From positions 1 through 47,101 of the forward strand of contig VGZG01000022.1 of NCBI GenBank assembly GCA_016872675.1: a DNA stretch of 47,101 nt, written 5' to 3'. Made by a program: the position numbers and the translations under genes. A model generated the notes under the pieces. The model worked only from the letters and a program-made list of their open reading frames with translations. It searched no databases and was not told where the DNA came from. Origin of the DNA: Planctomycetota bacterium (lineage in GTDB: Bacteria > Planctomycetota > UBA1135 > UBA2386). Below, one piece after another: positions 37,443 to 44,660 of this stretch (position 1 is the first letter of the stretch; every line of letters begins with the position of its first letter).

Positions 37443-38723
37443 TCAGGCGCTGGCGTCGAGCAGGCGGCGTGCTTCGCCGGCGAGGTAGAACGAGCCGGTG
37501 ACAACGCGGGGCCCCGGCCGCCGGCGCAGTTCGCGCAGGCCGGCCGCGGCGTCCGCCGCCACCGAGCACGGCACGCCGCGCGCGGAGAAGTAGGTCGCGA
37601 TCACCGCCGCGTCCTCGCTCGTGGTGCCCGAGACCGCAGTGGCGACGACGCTATCGGCGGCGTCGGCGACGGCGCTGAAGGCCTCGCGCCAGCGCTTGCC
37701 CGCCGCGGAACCGACGAGGAACGTCGCCTTGCGGCCGGGCCATCGGCGCCGCAGTTCCGCGGCGACCGCCAACAGCGACTGCTCGGTGTGGGCGCCATCG
37801 AGCACCAACGCTTCGCCGTCGGGCTCGGCGCGCAACTCGAAGCGGCACGGCAGCTCGGGCCGCAGCACCGGGTCGAGCCGCAGCGGCCGCTCGGGCAACA
37901 CGCGCGCGAACGCCGCCGCCGCCAGCGCCAGCGCCGGCAGTTCGAACGCCGCCGCGTCCGGCAGGAAGAACGGCCGCGCGGCGCCGCCGGGCAGCCACAG
38001 CACGCCGCGGGCGCCATCGGCGTCGAAGCGGACGTCGCGCAGGCCGAAGTGCTCACCGAGCACGAACAACTCGGCAGCGACCGCGGCGCAATGTGCGCGG
38101 ATGACCGCCAGCGCCGCGCCGCCGCAGCCGGTGAAGCCGACGCCGCCTGGGCGCACCACCGGCGCCTTCTCGCCGGCGATCGCCGCGATCGTGGCGCCGA
38201 GCACGTCGGTGTGCTCGAGTTCGATCGTCGTCACGATGCTGGCGTCGACCGGCAGGGCGCTGGTGGCGTCGTGCCGGCCGCCGAGGCCGACCTCCCAGAT
38301 GGCGAGGTCGACGGCCTGCTCGCGGAAGCTCTGCGCCGCCGCCAGCGTCATCGCCTCGAAGAACGTCGGAGCGCGCTCGGTCGGCGCCGCCAGCACGTCG
38401 CGCAGGATGCGCTCGAGGTCGCCGACGGCGATGTCGCGGCCGTCGACGCGGATGCGCTCGAGCAACGTGGTGACGTGCGGCGAGCTGTAGAAACCGGGCC
38501 GGATGCCGGCCGCCTGCACGAGCCGCGCCAGCAGCGCGCAGGTCGTGCCCTTGCCCTTGCTGCCGCCAACCTGCACGGCCGGCCGCGGGCACGGCAAAGC
38601 GCCGGGGCGCTGCAAGCACGCCCGCATCGTCGCGAGGTCCCACAGCCGCGCGTCGGGGCGCGCGCGTTCGTAGTTGACCAGCTGGCTGAGCAGCGGCGCG
38701 AGTCGTTCGGCGGCGGGATCCAC
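37443..38723 (-). CDS. folC: Folylpolyglutamate synthase / dihydrofolate synthase
   Basis: 426 aa. Mur-ligase family enzyme adding glutamate to folates. The P-loop is VGGSKGKGTT (usual GTNGKGST), with YSSPHVTTLLERI, EVGLGGRHDATSAL, TTIELEHTDVLGATIAAIAGEKAPVVRPG, and the C-terminal LDGAHTEQS (usual DGAHNP). First gene of a four-gene minus-strand group. Divergent from the esterase gene (78 bp between starts). Confidence 0.93.
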   Translation of the reverse strand: MDPAAERLAPLLSQLVNYERARPDARLWDLATMRACLQRPGALPCPRPAVQVGGSKGKGTTCALLARLVQAAGIRPGFYSSPHVTTLLERIRVDGRDIAVGDLERILRDVLAAPTERAPTFFEAMTLAAAQSFREQAVDLAIWEVGLGGRHDATSALPVDASIVTTIELEHTDVLGATIAAIAGEKAPVVRPGGVGFTGCGGAALAVIRAHCAAVAAELFVLGEHFGLRDVRFDADGARGVLWLPGGAARPFFLPDAAAFELPALALAAAAFARVLPERPLRLDPVLRPELPCRFELRAEPDGEALVLDGAHTEQSLLAVAAELRRRWPGRKATFLVGSAAGKRWREAFSAVADAADSVVATAVSGTTSEDAAVIATYFSARGVPCSVAADAAAGLRELRRRPGPRVVTGSFYLAGEARRLLDASA

Positions 38724-38801
38724 GCGGGCTTTTTCGCTGCCCCTCTGGCGGGGCGGCGGTGGCGCGCAACACTAGCGGCCAGCTCCCCACCAAGGTACCC
38801 G

Positions 38802-39839
38802 ATGCTCGCCCGCTCGCCGCTGCTGCTCGCCCTGCTGATCGCCGCGCCGTCGTTCGAAGCGCCGCTGCTCGCCCAAGGCAACGATCGCCCGCGCCGCGAA
38901 CGCCGCGAAGCGCCCGCCGTCGAACTCAAGCACCTCGACTTCGCCACCACCAAGCTCAAGAGCGAGGCGGTCCAGGCTGAACTCGACATCGGCGTCTACC
39001 TGCCCAAGGGCTACGACGACGAAAAGAACAAGGACGTGAAGTGGCCGGTGGCGATCTGGCTGCACGGCATGTGGGAGGACCCGCTGCGCTTTCACACGCG
39101 CGGCGGTGCTACCGTGCTCGACCGCTGCATCGGCGACGGCACCATGCCGCCGTGCGTGTTCGTCGCCGCCAACGGCGGCCGCACGTCGATGTACGTCAAC
39201 CGCAAGGACCAGCGCTGGGAGGACCTGATCACGGTCGACCTGCTGACGTTCCTCGCCAAGAACTACCGCGTCAGCGAGCAGCGCGAACAGCGCGCGATCC
39301 TCGGCGTCAGCATGGGCGGCATGGCCGCGCTGCGCATCGCCTTCAGCAAGCCGGAACTGTTCGGCGCCGTCGGCGCGCACAGTTCGGCGGTGTTCGAGGA
39401 GGATCCCGAGAAGCTGCCCGAGCGCATCCGCAGCGTCGCCTCGCGCATCGGCCTCGACGAGGTGTTCGGCAATCCGATCCAGAAGGAGCCGTGGCAGAAG
39501 GCCAACCCGCTGTGCCTCGTCCAGGCGCTGGACACGAAGGCGCTCGCCGGACTGCGCATCTACTTCGACGCCGGCAGCGACGACCGCTACGGCTTCGCCG
39601 ACGGCAATGCGCTGCTGCACGCAGCGCTCGACGCCAAGAAGATCCCGCACACGTGGCGCCTGATCGAGGGCGGCGGCCACTCGTGGGGCGCAGGCTTCCA
39701 GGACCAGACGCTGCCGTACTCGTTCGCCGTCGTCGGCGCGATGTTCGCCGGCAAGGCGGACCCGGCTGGGACCAAAGCGCCGGCGGCCGATGGCAAGCCT
39801 CCGGCCAATGCCAAGGGCGCGCCGGCGAAGGGCAAGTAG
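38802..39839 (+). CDS. Secreted alpha/beta-hydrolase (esterase D family)
   Basis: 345 aa from the ATG at 38802, preceded by AAGG and starting a signal peptide (SPLLLALLIAAPSFEAPLLAQ). Alpha/beta-hydrolase with WLHGMWED oxyanion region, nucleophile elbow GVSMGGMAALR, acid in FDAGSDDRYG and His in GGGHSWGAGF. Ends with a Lys/Ala/Pro-rich tail. Substrate unknown; family members cleave acyl esters. Confidence 0.87.
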   Translation: MLARSPLLLALLIAAPSFEAPLLAQGNDRPRRERREAPAVELKHLDFATTKLKSEAVQAELDIGVYLPKGYDDEKNKDVKWPVAIWLHGMWEDPLRFHTRGGATVLDRCIGDGTMPPCVFVAANGGRTSMYVNRKDQRWEDLITVDLLTFLAKNYRVSEQREQRAILGVSMGGMAALRIAFSKPELFGAVGAHSSAVFEEDPEKLPERIRSVASRIGLDEVFGNPIQKEPWQKANPLCLVQALDTKALAGLRIYFDAGSDDRYGFADGNALLHAALDAKKIPHTWRLIEGGGHSWGAGFQDQTLPYSFAVVGAMFAGKADPAGTKAPAADGKPPANAKGAPAKGK

Positions 39840-39939
39840 CGCGCGACCGGCTACCGCGCAGCGACAGGCTGGCGGCGGCACGGGAAATCCGCACTGCCAC
39901 CGCAGGTTGGGTCGCAGCCGTGCCGATCCAAGGAGCTAG

Positions 39940-39984
39940 AGGAGGTGCGACGGTCGCCCCAGCCCGCCTGGACGACCGTCGGCG
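39940..39984 (+). promoter_or_regulatory. Shine-Dalgarno separated from the Nudix ATG by a perfect hairpin
   Basis: AGGAGG at 39940-39945 is followed by an inverted repeat CGACGGTCG (39948-39956) and CGACCGTCG (39973-39981), then GCG and the ATG at 39985. When folded, the distance from AGGAGG to ATG falls from 39 to about 5 nt. No other Shine-Dalgarno lies closer to the ATG. Confidence 0.55.
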
Positions 39985-40416
39985 ATGCCTATGTTCCAGC
40001 TCGAACACCGGGTGCGCGTCTTCGTCTTCCAGGTGCTCGACCGCCGCGTCGAGTACCTGCTGGTCCGGCACAAGCCGCTGCACGAGTGGCCGCTCGGCCC
40101 CGTCGTCGGGCCAGTGACGCCGGGCGAGCAGTTGGAGCAGGCGATCCGCCGCGAGGTGCTGGCCGAGACCGGCCTGCGGCGGCCGATCCACCTGCTGGAG
40201 TTGCAGGCGCCGCAGAAGGACCTGTTCGGCGACATGGGCGTCGTCGACTGGCCGTACGCGTGGCAGGCCGGCACGCCGGACGACCCGGTCGCCAGGCTCA
40301 AGCCTGGACCGATGGTCGGCGAGCTGCACTGGCTGCCGTTCGAGACGGCGTTCCGCGAGCTGGAGCTGGCGACCGACCGCGACGCGCTGGTGCGGCTGCA
40401 GCTGACGCTGCAATAA
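39985..40416 (+). CDS. Nudix hydrolase
   Basis: 143 aa. The Nudix box is G-PVTPG-E-QLEQAIR-REVLAETGL, matching Gx5Ex7REUxEExGU except that the first Glu of the EE pair is Ala. The last Glu that binds metal remains. The substrate is unknown. The start is chosen as the only one that keeps the N-terminal strand; see the hairpin leader. Confidence 0.85.
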   Translation: MPMFQLEHRVRVFVFQVLDRRVEYLLVRHKPLHEWPLGPVVGPVTPGEQLEQAIRREVLAETGLRRPIHLLELQAPQKDLFGDMGVVDWPYAWQAGTPDDPVARLKPGPMVGELHWLPFETAFRELELATDRDALVRLQLTLQ

Positions 40417-40468
40417 TCCGCATCCGATCCGCGGGGCGTCGCGTATATCCGTCGTTCCCCATCCCACC

Positions 40469-40846
40469 ATGAGCGACGCCCCCACCAACAAAGCCGGCGA
40501 GCCGCTGGCCGACGGCCGACTGCCCAGCTCGGCGATGCGCAGCTACGCGCTGCTGACTCCTCAACTGAAGGAGCTCTACATGGGCTTCTACAAAGCAACC
40601 TACGGCAAGTCGAAGATCGAGCTGAAGGTCAAGGAGTTCATCGCCATCGCGGCGGCGCTCACTTCCGGCTGCAAGGGCTGCCTCGAAGGCCACCTGAAGA
40701 AAGCCAAGAAGGAAGGCGCGACCAGCGACGAGATCGCCGAGGTCATCGCGATCACGCTCGGCGTCAACGCCGCGACGATCGTCGACCGCTCGGACATCGC
40801 CAACTTCCACCTCGGCGGCCTGTTCGACAAGCCGGAAGGCGCGTAG
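40469..40846 (+). CDS. AhpD/carboxymuconolactone-decarboxylase-like protein
   Basis: 125 aa. CKGCLEGH (Cys68, Cys71, His75) is the redox motif of AhpD-type peroxidase partners, in a helical CMD domain (VKEFIAIAAALTSGC...AKKEGATSDEIAEVIAI). Likely a small thiol antioxidant. Follows the Nudix gene by 52 bp; no Shine-Dalgarno is evident before the ATG. Confidence 0.87.
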   Translation: MSDAPTNKAGEPLADGRLPSSAMRSYALLTPQLKELYMGFYKATYGKSKIELKVKEFIAIAAALTSGCKGCLEGHLKKAKKEGATSDEIAEVIAITLGVNAATIVDRSDIANFHLGGLFDKPEGA

Positions 40847-40856
40847 CCCGCCGCGC

Positions 40857-40889
40857 GCCGGCGCGCCCGCCGAAATCGCGCGCGCCGGC
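40857..40889 (+). terminator. 10-bp hairpin after the AhpD-like gene
   Basis: GCCGGCGCGC (40857-40866) and GCGCGCCGGC (40880-40889) with a 13-nt loop, 10 bp past the stop. Followed by AAAC, not a T-run. Position suggests a terminator. Confidence 0.45.
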
Positions 40890-40930
40890 AAACCGACCGC
40901 ACCGCCGGTCCGTTGATCGGCTCGCACGCC

Positions 40931-42289
40931 ATGAAACTCTCCGGCCCCGTCCGCCTGCTGCCGCCGCTGCCGCCCGCGCTGCGCTTCGCGCTGGGCGGCG
41001 CGGTCGTCGCCGCGCTCGCGTACGCGATATGGGCGATCGAACACCCAGCGGCCGCGCCGACGCCTGAGGCGCCCGCCGCGCAGGTGCCGTTGCCCACGCT
41101 CGACGATGCGACGCTTGCGCGCGCGCGCGACGACAGCCGCGAACAACGGCTGGTGCTCGAGCCCGAGCCGCTCCGCCACCTGCTCGCCAAGGCGATCGAC
41201 GTCGGCCCGACGGTGGCGCAGGCGCTCGGCCGCCCGGACCGCATGACGCCGGTCGCCACGGTGCGCGCCGTGCCAGCGACGTTCCGCAAGCGCTGGCTGT
41301 GGTACGAGGGCCAGCTCGAGCAGTTGTCGGGTCCGCAGGACGGCCATCCGCTGCCCGGTTACGCGATCTACGAAGCGACGCTGCGCCTCGCCGACGGCGA
41401 GGCCGTGCTCGCCGCGTTCTCACTGCCGCCCGAAGCCGGCCTCGCCGTCGGTTCGTGGGTCCGCGTCGAAGGCTTCTTCCTCAAGCTGCGCGACCTCACC
41501 TACCCGACGGCCATCGACCGCGCGCCGTTGCTGATCGGGCGCAGCCTGCAGCGCGACTTCGCCGACTGGCCGGCGGTCACGCAACTCGATCCGGCTGTGC
41601 TCGCCAAGGTCGACGACTCGAGCTACTGGCCCGGCGACCTGGCGTGGCACACGCTCGAAGAGGACCAGACCGAGGCGCTGTGGCACCTCGCCGCGTACGC
41701 GCGCGATACCGCGGCCACGCGCACGCTGGCGGACTGGCGCCGCATCGGCACGCTCAATACCCACGAGGTGCACGAGAAGCTGATCGCCGGCCAGATCGCG
41801 CGCGGCACGCCGCTGCGCGTCATCGGCACGCTGATCAAGAAGTCGGTGGTCGCCGCGCCGCCCAATCCCGCGGGCATCGAGGCCTGGACCGTCGGCTGGG
41901 TGCAGGTGCGTGAGTACGGCGGCGGCGTGCTGGTGCCGGTGTGGGCGCCCAAGCGCGTGGAGTGGGAGACGCGCGCGCAACTGGAAGTGCGCGGCTTCTA
42001 CTACCGCTGGCAGGCCTACGAGACGCTGCGGAACGAACGTCGCCGCGCGCCGCTGTTCGTCGCCGCCGACCTCGACCTTTACGATCTCGTGGCCGACCGC
42101 ACGATGCAGACGATCGGCACATGGCTGCTGGTGACGTTCAGCGCGTTCGTGGCGCTGGTCTTTTGGTCACAACGGCGCGATGCCGCGCGCGCGCTGGCGC
42201 ACAGCCGCGACCTCGACGCGCGCCGGCGGCGGGAACGCCAGCGCGCTGCGGCGAAGGCGGCGGCGCCGCCAGCGCCACCGCCGGCGTGA
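40931..42289 (+). CDS. Hypothetical membrane protein, two transmembrane helices
   Basis: 452 aa from the ATG at 40931; a TTG at 40913 would add 6 residues. One helix at about 17-38 and one at about 393-413 (IGTWLLVTFSAFVALVFW) enclose a large soluble part, probably periplasmic, with beta-rich segments resembling OB-like folds (EATLRLADGEAVLAAF...VGSWVRVEGFFLKL). A basic, Ala/Pro-rich cytoplasmic tail follows. No known family recognised. Convergent with the next membrane protein, 6 bp apart. Confidence 0.75.
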   Translation: MKLSGPVRLLPPLPPALRFALGGAVVAALAYAIWAIEHPAAAPTPEAPAAQVPLPTLDDATLARARDDSREQRLVLEPEPLRHLLAKAIDVGPTVAQALGRPDRMTPVATVRAVPATFRKRWLWYEGQLEQLSGPQDGHPLPGYAIYEATLRLADGEAVLAAFSLPPEAGLAVGSWVRVEGFFLKLRDLTYPTAIDRAPLLIGRSLQRDFADWPAVTQLDPAVLAKVDDSSYWPGDLAWHTLEEDQTEALWHLAAYARDTAATRTLADWRRIGTLNTHEVHEKLIAGQIARGTPLRVIGTLIKKSVVAAPPNPAGIEAWTVGWVQVREYGGGVLVPVWAPKRVEWETRAQLEVRGFYYRWQAYETLRNERRRAPLFVAADLDLYDLVADRTMQTIGTWLLVTFSAFVALVFWSQRRDAARALAHSRDLDARRRRERQRAAAKAAAPPAPPPA

Positions 42290-42295
42290 GCGGGC

Positions 42296-42937
42296 TCAGG
42301 CGCGCCGCACCGTCGCCGCGCCGAGCGCCGCGCAGGCAGTGCCGGCGAGGATCGTGAACGGCACCCACAGGCCGAACTGCGCCAACGTCACGAGCCGGAG
42401 CTTGGCGTCGAACGCGAGGTCGGCGGGCAACGACGGATGCAGCATGCCGTAGTGCGTGCCCCAGCCCTGCGTCAGGTCGAGCCACTGTACGACCGCAACC
42501 GGAATGCGCGCGAACAGGCCGTAGGCCAGCGTGACGAAGAACAGGCGCGGCCACACGAACAGACCAAGTAGCGCCACCGCCGGCGCGCCGCAGAACAGCG
42601 TCGCCATGCCGTCGTAGAGCGCCTGGCCCTGCAGCTTGGTGCCGATCCACCCGATCGCCGCGATGATCGCGGCGAGACCGAGCAACGGCACGGCGAAGGC
42701 GGCGAGGAACGGCGGCCGGCTGCCGATCTGGGCGGCGCGGCGGCCAAACAACAGGCCGAACAGCGGCACCAGCCAGACGATGCCGAGCAGGCTCATCGAG
42801 CCGCCGGGCGCCGAGGCAAACCACTTGGCGTGCCACTGCAGCGCTTCGCCGAGCGTGCGCACGATGGTCAGCAGCAGCGTCAAGAACGACGCGACCAGCA
42901 CGAGCGGGAGGAAACGCACCGACCCGGGTTCCGCCAT
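42296..42937 (-). CDS. Hypothetical multi-pass membrane protein
   Basis: 213 aa from the ATG at 42937; ATGs at 42946 and 42994 are possible. Five or six hydrophobic helices (first FLPLVLVASFLTLLLTIV, last FGLWVPFTILAGTACAALGA). Conserved-looking polar turns WLDLTQGWGTHYGMLHPS lie between the last two. Family not recognised. Confidence 0.72.
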   Translation of the reverse strand: MAEPGSVRFLPLVLVASFLTLLLTIVRTLGEALQWHAKWFASAPGGSMSLLGIVWLVPLFGLLFGRRAAQIGSRPPFLAAFAVPLLGLAAIIAAIGWIGTKLQGQALYDGMATLFCGAPAVALLGLFVWPRLFFVTLAYGLFARIPVAVVQWLDLTQGWGTHYGMLHPSLPADLAFDAKLRLVTLAQFGLWVPFTILAGTACAALGAATVRRA

Positions 42938-43379
42938 GGCCGGCATCGTCGCGGCGAGCGCGCGGCGGCACAAGCGCGCAGACCTCTGGGCCATGCGATT
43001 GCGACCCCCCGGGCCTAGCCAGTGCGACCAGAGGCTCGTGGTCGGCACGGCGCTGACCTCGCGCTCCTTCAGCGCCTGCGGCCGCCGCCAATTCGTGACT
43101 TGGCTTGGTCGGCCGCTGCGTCGTCGTCGACCTCTGCGCCCTCTGTGCTTGGACTGCTGCTTCCTCCACCACGACGAGCACAGAGAACACGGCGGCTGGA
43201 CCAAGGAGAACGGGAAAAGCCGCAGCGACGCGCGGACCGCGCGTCCAGCCAAGGCCCGGAACCGGAACACAACGGAACCAGTCAACCGACAAGAAGCGCC
43301 GCAGACGGACACGGTGGCCCTCGTTGCGCGCGTCCGCTGCTAGCGCGACACGGCCGCCGGCCGTCACGCTGACTGCGCC
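42938..43379. other. 442-bp gene-free region
   Basis: No convincing gene. The possible N-terminal extension of the membrane protein covers at most 57 bp of the left edge. The centre holds a CACAGAG-type inverted repeat (43141-43185) and looks degenerate, with less regular codon bias. The right edge adjoins the broken btuF-like gene, so part of this may be what replaced its missing 3' end. Confidence 0.5.
43141..43185. repeat. CTCTGTGCT inverted repeat (CACAGAG-type intergenic element)
   Basis: CTCTGTGCT at 43141-43149 and AGCACAGAG at 43177-43185, a perfect 9-bp inverted repeat with 27 bp between. Flanking CTCTGCGCC (upstream) and GAACACGG (downstream) recall the CACAGAGAACACAGAG-type dispersed repeats found in many genomes. 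Only one copy is in this window. Confidence 0.5.
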
Positions 43380-43544
43380 TCAGCCGCCGGCGAGCTGCGC
43401 CCGCAACCGTCGCGCGAGGCCCGCGCTCGGCTCGGTGCAGTAGCGCGTGCAGCCGACCAGCCGGTCGCCGCGGCCAAACGCGCAGACGCTCTCCGTCGTG
43501 CTCGGCACCAGGCTGACGAGCCGCTGCGGCGCGCCGTCGCTCAC
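43380..43544 (-). pseudogene. Truncated BtuF-type cobalamin-binding protein
   Basis: 54 codons from a GTG at 43544. RLVSLVPSTTESVCAFGRG and DRLVGCTRYCTEPSAGLA match the N-terminus of BtuF-type helical-backbone metal receptor proteins, which run to about 250-300 residues. After about residue 43 the match stops and a TGA follows at 43380. No continuation is visible in the other two frames downstream. Its start overlaps the stop of the iron-sulfur gene by 4 bp, as expected of a once functional operon partner. It lacks a signal peptide, which some cytoplasmic BtuF-like proteins also lack. Confidence 0.7.
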
Positions 43545-44320
43545 GGCCCGCCGCGCAGCGACTTCGGCACGAGGCCCCACGGCCCGAACCCCAGCCAGCG
43601 CCGCACCGTCTTGAGGTCGGCGCCGTGCCGGTGCATGGTTTCGCCGGTCTGATCGCGGTGCGCGACGCCGATCGGGCAGGCCGCGCGGCTGGCACAAGCA
43701 TCGGCGCAGCCGCCGCGGTGACGGTGACCGGCGCACTGCGCGGCGTCGGCGACCTTCGTCGCCTCAGCGCCGTGCGCGGGACACGCGGCGACGCACGGCC
43801 GCGCGCATGCAGCGCACGGTTCGAAGCGCTCGGCGAACGACGCGTCCGCGACCGGCCCAAACGGCAGGCCATCGCAGCAGATCGCGCCGCGCACGCGCAA
43901 CCACGGGCCATATTCGGGATGCAGCAAGAGCCCGCTGACCGGCGAGACAACGCCGAGGCCCGCGGCCTCGGCCAGGCGCTCGCCGCGCACGCGGCACGGG
44001 CCGTCGAAGGTCACGCCGGCGGCGCCGATGCCGGCCTGTCGCAGCGCAGTGACGAGATGATCGATCGCCGCGGCGACGTGCTCGGCGACGCTCGTCATCA
44101 GGCCCTGGCCGGTCTCGCGCCGCCAGCGCTCACGCTGCTGGCTTAGCCAGCGGCCGCCGCTGCCGAGCACGAGCACCGTGCCGCACCGCGGCGCGACGCC
44201 GGCGATGCGCCGCTCCTTGGGCTCGCACGCGTCGAAGCGCGCGCGGTCAACGAGGCCGAACAGGTTGAGGCCAGCGCCTTCAGCCTGGACACGCAAGGCA
44301 GTAAGCAGCTTCTGCGGCAC
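43541..44320 (-). CDS. QueG-like iron-sulfur protein in a B12 context
   Basis: 259 aa from the GTG at 44320 (VPQKLLTALRVQAEGAGLNLFGLVD); upstream codons look non-coding. The N-terminal domain resembles epoxyqueuosine reductase relatives (CGTVLVLGSGGRWL...LLLHPEYGPWLRVRGAICCD). Two cysteine clusters follow: CAACARPCVAACP and CAGHRHRGGCADACASRAACP, suited to two [4Fe-4S] clusters. The HEAT-like C-terminus of QueG is absent, and the end GFGPWGLVPKSLRGG is distinctive. QueG enzymes use cobalamin; a role in cobalamin processing or a B12-dependent reduction is inferred from the adjacent btuF remnant and riboswitch. Confidence 0.7.
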   Translation of the reverse strand: MPQKLLTALRVQAEGAGLNLFGLVDRARFDACEPKERRIAGVAPRCGTVLVLGSGGRWLSQQRERWRRETGQGLMTSVAEHVAAAIDHLVTALRQAGIGAAGVTFDGPCRVRGERLAEAAGLGVVSPVSGLLLHPEYGPWLRVRGAICCDGLPFGPVADASFAERFEPCAACARPCVAACPAHGAEATKVADAAQCAGHRHRGGCADACASRAACPIGVAHRDQTGETMHRHGADLKTVRRWLGFGPWGLVPKSLRGGP

Positions 44321-44440
44321 GTTCGGAGAGGCGACGAAACGGGCGCCGACGCGGCGCCGACGATGTTGTCGGTCGCGCGGCGCGGCAAGACAAGCCCCGC
44401 AGCGGCAGATGGCTGCTTGCGCCGCGCCACCAATGCCGTA

Positions 44441-44594
44441 CGCTCTTCTCGCCCCGATGCGGGGAAGTCCGGTGTAAATCCGGCGCTGTCCCGCAGCTGT
44501 ATCCGAGGACGAACGTCCAACATGCCACTTGCAGCCCGTGATCGGGCGGCTGGGAAGGCGGACTTGTAGGTCGAATCGGTAGCCAGAACACCCG
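44441..44594 (+). promoter_or_regulatory. Cobalamin riboswitch
   Basis: Conserved parts of the cobalamin aptamer occur in order: GGGGAAGTCCGGTG, AAATCCGG, CTGTCCCGCAGCTGT (44485-44500), ATGCCACTTGCAG (B12-box core, 44522-44534), GGGAAGGCGG (44552-44561) and AGCCAGAACACCCG (44581-44594). It points rightward, ending 67 bp before the ATG of the secreted protein at 44661. In known systems B12 binding turns the downstream gene off. Confidence 0.95.
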
Positions 44595-44601
44595 CTCGGG
44601 C

Positions 44602-44617
44602 CGGTCCTTCGGGACCG
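44602..44617 (+). terminator. UUCG hairpin in the riboswitch expression platform
   Basis: CGGTCC-TTCG-GGACCG, a very stable tetraloop hairpin 8 nt after the aptamer, followed by TTCTGTT. It is the likely switching hairpin, acting as a terminator or as part of a kissing or anti-structure. The short T-poor tail leaves the mechanism open. Confidence 0.55.
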
Positions 44618-44660
44618 TTCTGTTGCCAAGCGATCGGCGCGCTCGACGCCGACTCGACCG

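Noticed and set aside
37314-38801. A long in-frame extension of the esterase gene
   Set aside because: It is antisense to folC; the esterase has a signal peptide and AAGG at 38802.
39945-40472. GTG-started open frame overlapping the Nudix gene
   Set aside because: The Shine-Dalgarno would overlap its own start, the product is Arg/Ala-rich, and the Nudix box is in the other frame.
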